Positions 1 through 6,404 of a DNA stretch of 12,750 nt are shown piece after piece; positions within the stretch are counted from its first letter, which is position 1, and each line of letters begins with the position of its first letter. The notes beneath the pieces were generated by a model. It was not told where the DNA came from. It searched no databases and saw only the letters and a list, made by a program, of their open reading frames with translations. The DNA is from Clostridiales bacterium (GTDB lineage Bacteria > Bacillota > Clostridia > Christensenellales > JAISNN01). The translations under genes were made by a program, and so were the position numbers. The stretch is taken from contig JAITOQ010000199.1 of the NCBI GenBank assembly GCA_031289865.1, positions 1 to 12,750 on the forward strand, read 5' to 3'.

Positions 1-201
1 CAAGTATCGGTAATTATGCTTTCAATTATTGTAGCGTACTGACCTCTATCTCGTTACCTAATGTGACAAGTATCGGTAATTATGCTTTCTTATATTGTAG
101 CGTACTGACCACAATGACGATACCTAATGTGACAAGTATCGGGATTATGGCTTTCTATTTTTGTAGAGGACTGACCTCGATCACTATTCATAGTAATGTA
201 A
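1..201 (+). repeat. 66/69-bp tandem repeats encoding leucine-rich repeats
   Basis: Three consecutive units start with CAAGTATCGG at 1, 67 and 133. The first two are 66 bp and differ at only a few bases; the third is 69 bp and more divergent. A fourth, degenerate unit begins at 202. Each unit encodes one leucine-rich repeat, so copy number can change without breaking the frame. Confidence 0.85.
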
Positions 202-548
202 CGTCCATAGGAAGCAACGCTTTTCAAGATTGTAGCAAGCTAACGATTTATGTAGAGGCTTCAAGTAAACCGAGCGGTTGGGATATAGAATGGAACGATT
301 CAAACCGTCCTGTGGTATGGGGCTGTACGTTGTCGGCTGACAAGAGCTATGTAGTTTCGTTTACAAAGACGGCAAGCAGTATTTCTAATCCGACCGCCGA
401 AAATGGGATTTTCGCACCATACCGCGAGGGCTATACTTTTGGCGGTTGGGCGACGACCTCGGGCGGTACAACTGCGGCTTACACGGCGGCGAATGTGAAT
501 AGCGCGACTGACGGCATAACCTTGTATGCGATTTGGATCAAAGAATAA
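3..548 (+). CDS. BspA-like leucine-rich-repeat surface protein, C-terminal part (5'-truncated by window edge)
   Basis: The reading frame is open from base 3 and ends at TAA 546-548; the true start lies outside the window. The translated part begins with about four leucine-rich repeats of 22-23 residues of the BspA/Treponema type, pattern SIG..AF..C..LT.I.IPNVT, covering roughly residues 1-85. A linker containing WNDSNRPVVWG follows, then a C-terminal Listeria-Bacteroides/InlB-B type repeat (Flg_new), with GYTFGGW and ending ITLYAIWIKE. Such proteins are usually secreted or cell-wall-exposed adhesins or binding proteins; no LPXTG or membrane anchor is visible at this C-terminus. The first two repeat units are almost identical at DNA level, suggesting recent duplication. 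A hairpin terminator follows 45 bases after the stop. The family call is solid; the ligand is unknown. Confidence 0.85.
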   Translation, partial: SIGNYAFNYCSVLTSISLPNVTSIGNYAFLYCSVLTTMTIPNVTSIGIMAFYFCRGLTSITIHSNVTSIGSNAFQDCSKLTIYVEASSKPSGWDIEWNDSNRPVVWGCTLSADKSYVVSFTKTASSISNPTAENGIFAPYREGYTFGGWATTSGGTTAAYTAANVNSATDGITLYAIWIKE

Positions 549-591
549 GGATTTGAACGCAAGATAAGGAAAAATAAAGGGTTAAATGAGG

Positions 592-626
592 AAAACAGCG
601 GACGTTTTAGAGCGTTCGCTGTTTTT
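592..626 (+). terminator. Intrinsic terminator after the leucine-rich-repeat gene
   Basis: An 11-bp stem AACAGCGGACG / CGTTCGCTGTT (one G-U pair) with an 8-base loop is followed by a T-run. The flanking A and T runs make it likely to work on the minus strand as well, where it could also stop transcripts coming from murG. Confidence 0.8.
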
Positions 627-653
627 GTTGTTACGAGGTTTTTCATTCGGTGC

Positions 654-674
654 GGGACGATGAGGCATCGTCCC
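654..674. repeat. Perfect 9-bp inverted repeat (GGGACGATG-AGG-CATCGTCCC)
   Basis: A perfect 9-bp stem with a 3-base AGG loop is followed by CCTACAA. There is no T-run, so it is not a typical intrinsic terminator. A related but degenerate hairpin, CGACCG-AGG-CGGTCG followed by CCCCTACAAG, lies at 799-821, suggesting a repeat module rather than a one-off site. Confidence 0.7.
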
Positions 675-706
675 CTACAAGAGAAGTGTTTTAGTTATCG
701 TACGGC

Positions 707-842
707 TGACGTTTGAGATTCTTCGCAAGCTCAGAATGACACCGGTCGCGCCTACATTTGACGTTTGAGATTCTTCGCAAGCTCAGAATGACAACGGTCG
801 ACCGAGGCGGTCGCCCCTACAAGAATGACACCGACCTTTTAT
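707..842. repeat. Dispersed-repeat block with two 42-bp direct copies, running into the murG stop codon
   Basis: Copies at 707-748 and 759-800 run from TGACGTTTGAGATTC to CGGTCG and differ by one base. Each contains the imperfect palindrome ATTCTTCGC-AA-GCTCAGAAT. A third, half copy (AAGAATGACACCGACC) begins at 822 and continues into the murG stop codon (839-841). No ORF with a ribosome binding site was found in 549-838; the gap holds this block, the hairpin at 654-674 and the terminator at 592-626. Confidence 0.8.
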
Positions 843-2026
843 TTTGTTTCTTCAAAAATCATCTTTGCGATCTCTGCATTCGGGCTTTTTGAGGCGGGTT
901 TGGGTTCGGGGGAGGAGAGAAGAGAGCGGATAGAATCGAGCAGAGCCTCGTTTAGGCGGTCTTGACAGAGTATTCTTGCCGCGTTTTTCTTTTCATAATA
1001 TTCCGCGTTTAAGATTTGATCGCCTCTCGACGCGGCTTTGGGGAGAGGGATAAAGAGGGTGCGTTTTCCGAGAGCGTACAGCTCCGCCGCCGTATTTGCG
1101 CCCGCCCGCGAAACCACGAGATCGCTTGCCGCGAAAAGCTCGCCGATTTTGTCGTGGTACGCGAATGCGTGATAACGGTCGGATTTTGCGGTCGGCGGTT
1201 CGGTTCTGTTCGCGGTGAAAGGCTTTGACTTATCAACGGTGTCGTGAGCGGATTTTGCGGTTGGCGTTTCGGTTCTATTCGCGGCAGAAGGCTTGTTGTG
1301 GGCGGTGTCGTGAGCGGATTTTTCCGTAGGATTATTTTCAACTTCATCTCGAAGTATTCCCGATTTTCCCGTAATGTGTAATACATAATATGATTTGGTA
1401 AGAGCGGGAAGGGCGGCATAGACCGCTTCGTTTATGGCTTGCGCGCCGAGACTCCCGCCCGTAAAGAGGACGACGGGGAGATCGTCGGGGATACCGAGGG
1501 CTTTTTTTACTTCGGCTTTTTTATAGCCGAAGATTTCGTCGCGGACGGGGCTGCCCGCATACAGATATTTGGGGTCTTTTTGGTAATCGGGGTTTTCAAA
1601 GCTCAAAAAGACCCTTCGGCAAAATCTTGCGGTGAGCTTGTTGGCTACGCCTAAGGTCATGTCCGATTCGTGCGCGACGACGGGTATCCCCAGCGAGCGC
1701 GCCGCGAGGACGGTCGGGAGCGCGGCATAGCCCCCCTTAGAATAGACGATATCGGGAACAATCTCCGACAGTATTTTTTTCGCTTCCTTTACGGCACGCG
1801 GCAGAACGAGAGGGATTTTCAGATTTTTGAGGGGCTTTGCGCGGTCGAGCTTGACGGTTTCCGTCCCGAAAAAAGGGACGCCGTAACGCGCCGCGATATC
1901 TTTTTCCATGCCGTTCTTCCCGCCGATATAGCATATCTTGTCAAAATATTTTTTTAAGTAGGGGAGCAGTGAAATATTCGGCATGACATGCCCCGCCGTC
2001 CCGCCGCCCGTCAATACTATGGTCAT
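839..2026 (-). CDS. murG: UDP-GlcNAc:lipid I N-acetylglucosaminyltransferase MurG (395 aa)
   Basis: MurG adds GlcNAc to lipid I to make lipid II at the inner face of the membrane, the last cytoplasmic step of peptidoglycan precursor synthesis. Seen: the N-terminal glycine-rich loop GGTAGH (residues 8-13), SKGGY (96-100), HESD (119-122), GGSLGAQAIN (190-199) opening the second Rossmann domain, and SRAGANTAAEL (306-316) of the nucleotide-sugar site. The start is the ATG at 2026, which immediately precedes the conserved TIVLTGGG strand and has AAGGAG 11 bases upstream. A longer frame to 2128 exists but its extra 34 residues are translated dispersed repeat. Oddity: residues about 229-283 are a hydrophilic insertion with two copies of a 22-23 residue repeat, making the protein longer than the usual 355-365. 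It sits alone, divergent from pgk, without the usual cell-wall gene neighbours. No clear promoter was found. Confidence 0.93.
   Translation of the reverse strand: MTIVLTGGGTAGHVMPNISLLPYLKKYFDKICYIGGKNGMEKDIAARYGVPFFGTETVKLDRAKPLKNLKIPLVLPRAVKEAKKILSEIVPDIVYSKGGYAALPTVLAARSLGIPVVAHESDMTLGVANKLTARFCRRVFLSFENPDYQKDPKYLYAGSPVRDEIFGYKKAEVKKALGIPDDLPVVLFTGGSLGAQAINEAVYAALPALTKSYYVLHITGKSGILRDEVENNPTEKSAHDTAHNKPSAANRTETPTAKSAHDTVDKSKPFTANRTEPPTAKSDRYHAFAYHDKIGELFAASDLVVSRAGANTAAELYALGKRTLFIPLPKAASRGDQILNAEYYEKKNAARILCQDRLNEALLDSIRSLLSSPEPKPASKSPNAEIAKMIFEETK
1181..1315 (-). repeat. In-frame tandem repeat (69 + 66 bp) inside murG
   Basis: Two direct units, 1181-1249 and 1250-1315, each begin GGATTTTGCGGT on the plus strand and end GGTGTCGTGAGC. 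A partial third begins at 1316. On the coding strand each gives KSAHDT...ANRTE.PTA. Both lengths are multiples of three, so the MurG frame is kept. Confidence 0.85.
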
Positions 2027-2037
2027 TTTATAATTAA

Positions 2038-2043
2038 CTCCTT
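2038..2043 (-). promoter_or_regulatory. Ribosome binding site of murG (decides the start)
   Basis: AAGGAG on the minus strand, 11 bases before the ATG at 2026. It lies next to the TTGAAAGTTGAGAG repeat (2049-2085), and supports the short MurG over the longer frame starting at 2128. Confidence 0.7.
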
Positions 2044-2048
2044 TTTTT

Positions 2049-2130
2049 AAGTTGAAAGTTGAGAGTTGAGAGTTGAAAAGTGAGGATTTTTTTAATGCAG
2101 AAGGCAAAATGCAGAATGCAGAATGCAAAA
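2049..2130. repeat. TTGAAAGTTGAGAG array followed by GCAGAATGCAGAATGC repeats
   Basis: Tandem GAGTTGA units (2049-2085) are followed by repeats of the GCAGAATGCA type (2097-2130), then AAATTGCGGATAA. The same modules recur at 6322-6358, 9119-9153 and 9255-9287, in both orientations. On the minus strand this block is the leader region of murG. Confidence 0.75.
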
Positions 2131-2134
2131 TTGC

Positions 2135-2240
2135 GGATAATTAGAGATGTGATTCGGAGAATCGGAGAAATCGTTTTAGATTCTTCGCGTTTGCTCAGAA
2201 TGACACCGACTTTTTATTAGAGCGAAGCGATACCTCACTT
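2135..2240 (+). repeat. Composite dispersed repeat, left copy flanking pgk-tpiA
   Basis: The module order is GGATAATTAGAGATGTGATT, CGGAGAAATCG, TTTTAGATTCTTCGC, GCTCAGAATGACACCGAC, TTTTTATTAGAGCGAAGCG and CTTATTAC. The same order occurs in reverse complement at 4470-4582. This copy has a short extra repeat (AATCGGAG) relative to the other. Confidence 0.8.
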
Positions 2241-2342
2241 ATTACTTATTACCTAATTACTTATTACCTAATTACTTATTGCCTAATTACTTATTGCCTA
2301 ATTACTTATTAGCTATTACTTATTGCCTATTACTTATTACTT
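2241..2342. repeat. 15-bp AT-rich tandem array upstream of the pgk promoter
   Basis: Units of ATTACTTATTACCTA or ATTACTTATTGCCTA run without spacers: four of 15 bp, two of 14 bp, and a last partial unit. The array ends six bases before the -35 box of the pgk promoter. The divergent gap between murG and pgk contains no ORF with a ribosome binding site. Confidence 0.85.
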
Positions 2343-2347
2343 TTTAG

Positions 2348-2377
2348 TTGCCAATCCTTTCCGTTTTGTGCTATAAT
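2348..2377 (+). promoter_or_regulatory. Sigma-A-type promoter of pgk
   Basis: TTGCCA (2348-2353), 18-base spacer, TATAAT (2372-2377) preceded by TGC, an extended -10. The expected transcription start is near 2384, giving a leader of about 78 bases, AT-rich, with GAGGAG at 2448-2453, eight bases before the pgk ATG. Confidence 0.8.
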
Positions 2378-2461
2378 TCTATAGTAATATATTTTAGTAT
2401 ATTCAAAAAGCGCAGTATTAAAAACAAATATAAAAAAATAAAATTACGAGGAGTAATAATT

Positions 2462-3649
2462 ATGAGCAAAAAATCCGTAAAAGACATCAGCGTCGCGGGA
2501 AAAACCTGTTTAGTCCGCGTCGATTTTAACGTACCCGTCAAGGACGGCGTTGTGACCGACGTCACGCGTATCGAAGGCGCGGTACCGACGATCAAGTATT
2601 TGATCAAGGAGGGCGCAAAGATTGTCCTTTGCTCCCATCTCGGTCGTCCTAAGGGTGAATTTAACTTAAAGTACACCCTAAAGCCGATTGCGGCAAAGCT
2701 TTCCGAATATCTCGGCAAGCCGGTTTTGTTTGCGGAGGACGTCATAGGACCGTCCGCAAAACAGCTTAAAGCCGGCTTAAAGGGCGGAGACGTTTTGCTT
2801 CTTGAAAACCTTCGCTTTCACAAGGAAGAGGAGGAAAACGACAAGGAGTTTTGCAAGGCTCTCTCCGAGGGTATAGACGTCTATGTCAACGACGCGTTCG
2901 GTACGGCTCACAGAGCGCACGCGTCCACCGCGGGCGTCGCGCAGTACGGCTTTGTAAAGACCGCCGTTTCGGGCTTTCTCATTCAAAAGGAGCTTGAAAT
3001 CATGGGCGGCGCGCTCGATGCGCCAAAGCGTCCGTTCGTCGCGATTTTGGGCGGGGCTAAGGTCTCCGACAAAATCGGGGTCATCAACAACCTATTAGAA
3101 AAGGTCGACACCTTGATCATCGGCGGCGCGATGGCGTACACCTTTTTAAAGGCTCTCGGAAAAAATATCGGCGCGTCACTTTGCGAAAGCGACAAGGTGG
3201 AGCTTGCAAAGGAATTGCTCCAAAAAGCTAAGGTAAAAAAGGTGAAGTTCCTTTTACCGCTCGACAACAAGATTGCGGACGCGTTTGCAAACGACGCAAA
3301 TCAAAAGGTTGTCGAGGGTGATATTCCCGACGGCTGGCAAGGGCTTGACATAGGTCCTAAGACTATCAAACTCTTTACGGATGCCGTGGCAAACGCAAAG
3401 ACCGTCATCTGGAACGGACCTATGGGCGTATTTGAATTTGAAAATTTTGCGGGCGGGACAAAAGCCGTCGCGGAGGCTTTGAGCAAAACCGACGCTGTGA
3501 CGATCATCGGCGGCGGCGACAGCGCGGCGGCGGTCACCCAACTCGGATATGCCGACAAAATGACCCATATCTCGACGGGCGGCGGCGCAAGTCTTGAGTT
3601 TTTGGAAGGGTTAGAGCTGCCGGGCGTAGCGTGTCTCAATGAGAAATAA
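2462..3649 (+). CDS. pgk: Phosphoglycerate kinase (395 aa)
   Basis: Cytoplasmic glycolytic enzyme moving phosphate from 1,3-bisphosphoglycerate to ADP. Seen: RVDFNVP (19-25), SHLGRPKG (58-65), ENLRFHKEEE (115-124), VNDAFGTAHRAHAST (142-156), GGAKVSDKI (198-206), WNGPMGVFE (317-325), GGGDSAAA (350-357) and STGGGASLEFLEG (371-383), covering both the N-terminal 3PG domain and the C-terminal nucleotide domain. Length is normal for bacteria. The start is the ATG at 2462, with GAGGAG eight bases before and the typical MSKKSVKDI beginning; a longer frame from 2348 would begin inside the promoter and is not used. tpiA follows after 47 bases, so the two are almost certainly cotranscribed. No gap gene lies upstream, unlike the common gap-pgk-tpi order. 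Confidence 0.98.
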   Translation: MSKKSVKDISVAGKTCLVRVDFNVPVKDGVVTDVTRIEGAVPTIKYLIKEGAKIVLCSHLGRPKGEFNLKYTLKPIAAKLSEYLGKPVLFAEDVIGPSAKQLKAGLKGGDVLLLENLRFHKEEEENDKEFCKALSEGIDVYVNDAFGTAHRAHASTAGVAQYGFVKTAVSGFLIQKELEIMGGALDAPKRPFVAILGGAKVSDKIGVINNLLEKVDTLIIGGAMAYTFLKALGKNIGASLCESDKVELAKELLQKAKVKKVKFLLPLDNKIADAFANDANQKVVEGDIPDGWQGLDIGPKTIKLFTDAVANAKTVIWNGPMGVFEFENFAGGTKAVAEALSKTDAVTIIGGGDSAAAVTQLGYADKMTHISTGGGASLEFLEGLELPGVACLNEK

Positions 3650-3696
3650 AAAACGATAAAACAAAATTTTAAAAAAAATAAAGCGAGGAAAAAAAT

Positions 3697-4449
3697 ATGT
3701 CAAGATTACCGATTATTGCGGGCAATTGGAAAATGAACAACACGATCAAAGAGACAAAAGAGCTTTTGACCGCTCTTATACCCCTTGTAAAAGACGCGAA
3801 ATGCGAAGTTGCGGTTTGCGTGCCTTACACCTCGATTGCGGCGGCGGGCGATCTATTGCGCGGGACAAACATTAAGCTTGGCGCGGAGAATATTCATTGG
3901 GCGGACAAGGGTGCGTTTACGGGCGAGATTTCCGCGGACATGCTCAAAGAGCTCAATGTCGAATACGTTATCGTCGGACACAGCGAACGCCGTCAGTATT
4001 TCGGCGAAACCGACGAAACCGTCAACAAGAGAGCCAAAGCCGCATTGTCAAAGGGCATAAAGCCTATCATTTGCGTGGGCGAACTGTTGAACGAACGCGA
4101 GAGCGGCAAGACCGACGAGGTCGTCATAAGACAGACCAACGGCGCGTTTGTCGGAATCGATGCCGCCGAACTCAAAAATATCGTCATCGCTTACGAACCC
4201 GTTTGGGCAATCGGGACGGGAAAGACCGCGACGAGCGAGGACGCGGACAAGACCATAGCGGTCATCAGAAACGCGGTCAAGGAGCTTTACGGCAAGGGTG
4301 CCGCGGACGCTATGCGGATACAGTACGGCGGCTCGATGAACGCGAAAAACGTCGCGGAGCTCATGGCTATGCCAAACATTGACGGCGGCTTAATCGGCGG
4401 TGCAAGCTTAAAAGCCGAAGACTTTAAAAATGTAGTTTTGTATAGGTAA
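3697..4449 (+). CDS. tpiA: Triosephosphate isomerase (250 aa)
   Basis: Interconverts dihydroxyacetone phosphate and glyceraldehyde 3-phosphate in the cytoplasm. Complete TIM barrel with all catalytic positions visible: N10 and K12 in GNWKMN, H95 in VGHSERR, E167 in AYEPVWAIGTG, the flexible loop AIGTGKTA (171-178), and phosphate-binding YGGSM (210-214) and GGLIGGASL (230-238). Length is standard. GAGG at 3685-3688 lies eight bases before the ATG. It follows pgk by 47 bases with no terminator between them. The stop codon is the TAA of AGGTAATAAG, so the dispersed GGTAATAAG array starts exactly at the end of this gene. Confidence 0.98.
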   Translation: MSRLPIIAGNWKMNNTIKETKELLTALIPLVKDAKCEVAVCVPYTSIAAAGDLLRGTNIKLGAENIHWADKGAFTGEISADMLKELNVEYVIVGHSERRQYFGETDETVNKRAKAALSKGIKPIICVGELLNERESGKTDEVVIRQTNGAFVGIDAAELKNIVIAYEPVWAIGTGKTATSEDADKTIAVIRNAVKELYGKGAADAMRIQYGGSMNAKNVAELMAMPNIDGGLIGGASLKAEDFKNVVLYR

Positions 4450-4617
4450 TAAGTAATAGTAATAGGTAATAAGTAAGGTGTCGCTTCGCTCAAATAAAAA
4501 GTAGGTGTACCTAAAAAAGTCGGTGTCATTCTGAGCTGGCGAAGAATCTAAAACGATTTCTCCGAATCACATCTCTAATAATCCTCACTTATTACCTATT
4601 ACTTATTACCTATTACC
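4445..4617. repeat. Palindromic repeat filling the tpiA-gpmI gap
   Basis: The left arm at 4445-4478 (GGTAATAAGTAATAG to AAGTAAGG) is complementary to the right arm at 4583-4617 (CCTCACTTATTACC to TATTACC); the inner 21 positions match at 20. Between them lies the reverse-oriented composite repeat (4470-4582) with the ATTCTGAGC...GAAGAAT palindrome. The transcript of this gap could fold as one long hairpin. No promoter or T-run terminator is evident. Confidence 0.8.
4470..4582 (-). repeat. Composite dispersed repeat, right copy flanking pgk-tpiA (inverted)
   Basis: Reverse complement of the block at 2135-2240, with the same modules in the same order. It differs by an 18-base insertion containing AGGTACACCT between two ACTTTTT copies, and lacks the AATCGGAG duplication of the left copy. 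Confidence 0.8.
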
Positions 4618-4636
4618 TAAAAATTAAGGAGTAACT

Positions 4637-6175
4637 ATGAGTAAAAAAATAACGGCTCTGCTCATTTTGGACGGCTTCGGGTACACGTCCGACGTATACG
4701 GCAACGCGGTGCGCGAGAGCGGTATACCCTTTATCCGTTCGCTAAAAAAGGAGTACCCCTACACCTATATCGCTTGCAGCGGCGAGGACGTCGGACTCCC
4801 TAAGGGGCAAATGGGAAACAGCGAGGTCGGACACACCAATATCGGCGCGGGGCGTATCGTCTTTCAAGAATTGGTCAAGATCTCAAAAGCTATCGAAACG
4901 GGCGAGTTTTTTAAGAACGCGGAACTTTTGGACGCTGTGCGTTCGGCAAAAAAGAACGGAAAGAATATTCATCTTTTCGGCTTGCTTTCGGACGGCGGGG
5001 TTCACAGCCATATCGAACACCTTTTCGCGCTCCTAAGGCTCGCTAAGGAAGAAGGGGTAAAAAACGCTTACGTTCATTGCTTTTTGGACGGGCGCGACGT
5101 ACCGCCGAGTTCGGGCCGCGACTATATCATCAAGCTTGAAAACTATATCAAAAAGATCGGTTACGGTCGGATTGCGTCGGTCATGGGCAGATATTACGCT
5201 ATGGACCGCGACAACCGTTGGGATCGCGTCGAAAAGGCTTACAAAGCTATTGCGGACGGCGACGGGGTCTTTGCCGCGTCTGCGGAAGAGGCGGTCTTAA
5301 AGTCAGCCGCGACCGACGAATTTGTCGTCCCGACGGTTATCACGGAGAGCGGAAAGCCCGTCGGTACGGTAGATGCGGGCGACAGCGTGATATTCTTTAA
5401 TTTCCGTCCCGACCGTGCACGCGAGCTTACGCGGGCGTTTGCCGAAAAGGAATTTGATAGCTTTGCGCGCAAAAAGGGCTATATCGGAGTAAAGTACGTT
5501 TGCTTTACGCAATATGACGCAAAATTCGCCGCGTTTAAAAATCTCAGCGTCGCATTTAAGCCTCAAAGCATGTCGCGGCTATTCGGAGAGGTGATTTCGC
5601 AAGCGGGTTTAAAGCAGCTGCGTATCGCCGAAACGGAGAAGTACGCGCATGTCACTTTCTTTTTTAACGGCGGTATAGAAGCTCCGTTTGAGGGGCAGGA
5701 CAACGTGCTGATTTCGTCGCCTAAGGTCGATACCTACGACCAAAAGCCGGAGATGAGCGCGTATGAGGTCGCGGACAAGGCGGTCGGGCTTATCGAGTCG
5801 GGTAAATACGACGTGATGATACTCAACTTTGCAAACTGCGATATGGTCGGGCATACGGGAGTCATGTCCGCGGCGGTCGCGGCGGTAAAGGCGGTGGACG
5901 CTTGTACCGAAAAGGTCGTCAAAGCGATCCTAAAGCAAGGCGGGGAAGTCTTGATTACCGCGGATCACGGAAACGCCGAACAGATGTACGAAGCGGACGG
6001 TTCGCCGTATACCGCGCATACCGTGTACAATCCCGTTCCGCTCATTGCGGTCGTCCGTGACAAAAAAGTCAAGTTGAGAAAAGACGGACGGCTCGCGGAT
6101 CTCGCGCCTACACTCCTCGGAATGCTGGGGATAGAAGTACCCGACGAGATGAGCGGGAAGAGTTTATTTTTTTGA
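4637..6175 (+). CDS. gpmI: 2,3-bisphosphoglycerate-independent phosphoglycerate mutase (512 aa)
   Basis: Interconverts 3- and 2-phosphoglycerate; a two-manganese enzyme of the alkaline phosphatase superfamily. Seen: metal ligand D12 in LILDGFG, nucleophile S62 in GNSEVGHTNIG, substrate-site DGRD (151-154), GRYYAMDRDNRWDR (184-197), FRPDRAR (256-262), K335 in EKYAHVTFF, metal ligands D402 and H406 in CDMVGHTG, D443 and H444 in ITADHGNAEQM, and H461 in YTAHTVYNPVP. All key residues are present and the length is normal. AAGGAG lies five bases before the ATG. It follows tpiA in the same direction after 187 bases of repeats, and is closed by a terminator 110 bases after the stop. Whether it is transcribed from the pgk promoter through the palindromic gap is not clear; no separate promoter was seen. 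Confidence 0.98.
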   Translation: MSKKITALLILDGFGYTSDVYGNAVRESGIPFIRSLKKEYPYTYIACSGEDVGLPKGQMGNSEVGHTNIGAGRIVFQELVKISKAIETGEFFKNAELLDAVRSAKKNGKNIHLFGLLSDGGVHSHIEHLFALLRLAKEEGVKNAYVHCFLDGRDVPPSSGRDYIIKLENYIKKIGYGRIASVMGRYYAMDRDNRWDRVEKAYKAIADGDGVFAASAEEAVLKSAATDEFVVPTVITESGKPVGTVDAGDSVIFFNFRPDRARELTRAFAEKEFDSFARKKGYIGVKYVCFTQYDAKFAAFKNLSVAFKPQSMSRLFGEVISQAGLKQLRIAETEKYAHVTFFFNGGIEAPFEGQDNVLISSPKVDTYDQKPEMSAYEVADKAVGLIESGKYDVMILNFANCDMVGHTGVMSAAVAAVKAVDACTEKVVKAILKQGGEVLITADHGNAEQMYEADGSPYTAHTVYNPVPLIAVVRDKKVKLRKDGRLADLAPTLLGMLGIEVPDEMSGKSLFF

Positions 6176-6206
6176 TAAGGGGTTTATTCTTTTTGATAAT
6201 AGAGGT

Positions 6207-6240
6207 GCGAGAGAAAATTTTTTCAAAAATTTTTCCTCGC
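6207..6240. repeat. Imperfect inverted repeat downstream of gpmI
   Basis: GCGAGAGAAAATTTTTT pairs with AAAAATTTTTCCTCGC with one bulged base. It lies between the gpmI stop and the terminator at 6286-6313; it may protect the mRNA 3' end, but this is not shown by the sequence. Confidence 0.5.
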
Positions 6241-6285
6241 CTTCTTTTCAAAAACTTTACCGTTATTTTTGGATGGTCTGTCATG

Positions 6286-6313
6286 AGTCGGGGGTAATGC
6301 TCCGACTTTTTTT
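6286..6313 (+). terminator. Intrinsic terminator of the pgk-tpiA-gpmI region
   Basis: Stem AGTCGGGG / CTCCGACT (8 bp, one G-U) with loop GTAATG, followed directly by a run of seven T and more T-rich sequence. Confidence 0.88.
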
Positions 6314-6318
6314 ATTTT

Positions 6319-6358
6319 ATCCGCAATTTTCAATTTTCAACTTTCAATTTTCAACTTC
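6319..6358. repeat. CAATTTTCAACTTTCAA-type dispersed array
   Basis: ATCCGCAATTTTC followed by tandem AATTTTCAA/CTTTCAA units. This is the reverse complement of the array at 2049-2085 and 9121-9153, joined to the same GCGGAT edge seen at 2133-2138. It ends ten bases before the -35 box of the cotH promoter. Confidence 0.7.
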
Positions 6359-6368
6359 CTAAATAGTA

Positions 6369-6398
6369 TTGACAAAGCCTTTTAAATTGCGTTATAAT
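6369..6398 (+). promoter_or_regulatory. Strong sigma-A-type promoter of the cotH-like gene
   Basis: Consensus TTGACA (6369-6374), 18-base spacer, consensus TATAAT (6393-6398). Only six bases (ATAAGA) separate the -10 box from the ATG at 6405, so the expected transcription start falls on or within a base or two of the start codon. Confidence 0.85.
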
Positions 6399-6404
6399 AT
6401 AAGA

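Noticed and set aside
1009..1957. Overlapping ORFs inside murG on both strands (for example 1016-1228, 1439-1654 and 1670-1957 plus; 1009-1419 minus)
   Set aside because: They are shadows of murG caused by its codon bias: no ribosome binding sites, arginine-rich or low-complexity products, no recognisable family.
2027..2128. N-terminal extension of MurG by 34 residues (start at 2128)
   Set aside because: The extension is a translation of the dispersed repeats at 2049-2130. The ATG at 2026 begins the conserved first strand and has AAGGAG upstream.
2241..2342. CRISPR array
   Set aside because: Units are 15 bp, contiguous, AT-rich and without unique spacers; no cas gene is present.
2348..2461. 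Longer pgk starting at TTG 2348
   Set aside because: That TTG is part of the -35 box and the frame covers the -10 box; the ATG at 2462 has GAGGAG and matches the family N-terminus.
3897..4382. 161-residue ORF overlapping tpiA in another frame
   Set aside because: The product is Arg-rich with no domain, lies wholly inside tpiA and has no ribosome binding site.
6369..6404. cotH start at TTG 6369
   Set aside because: The codon overlaps the TTGACA box of a consensus promoter, so it cannot be on the mRNA from that promoter.
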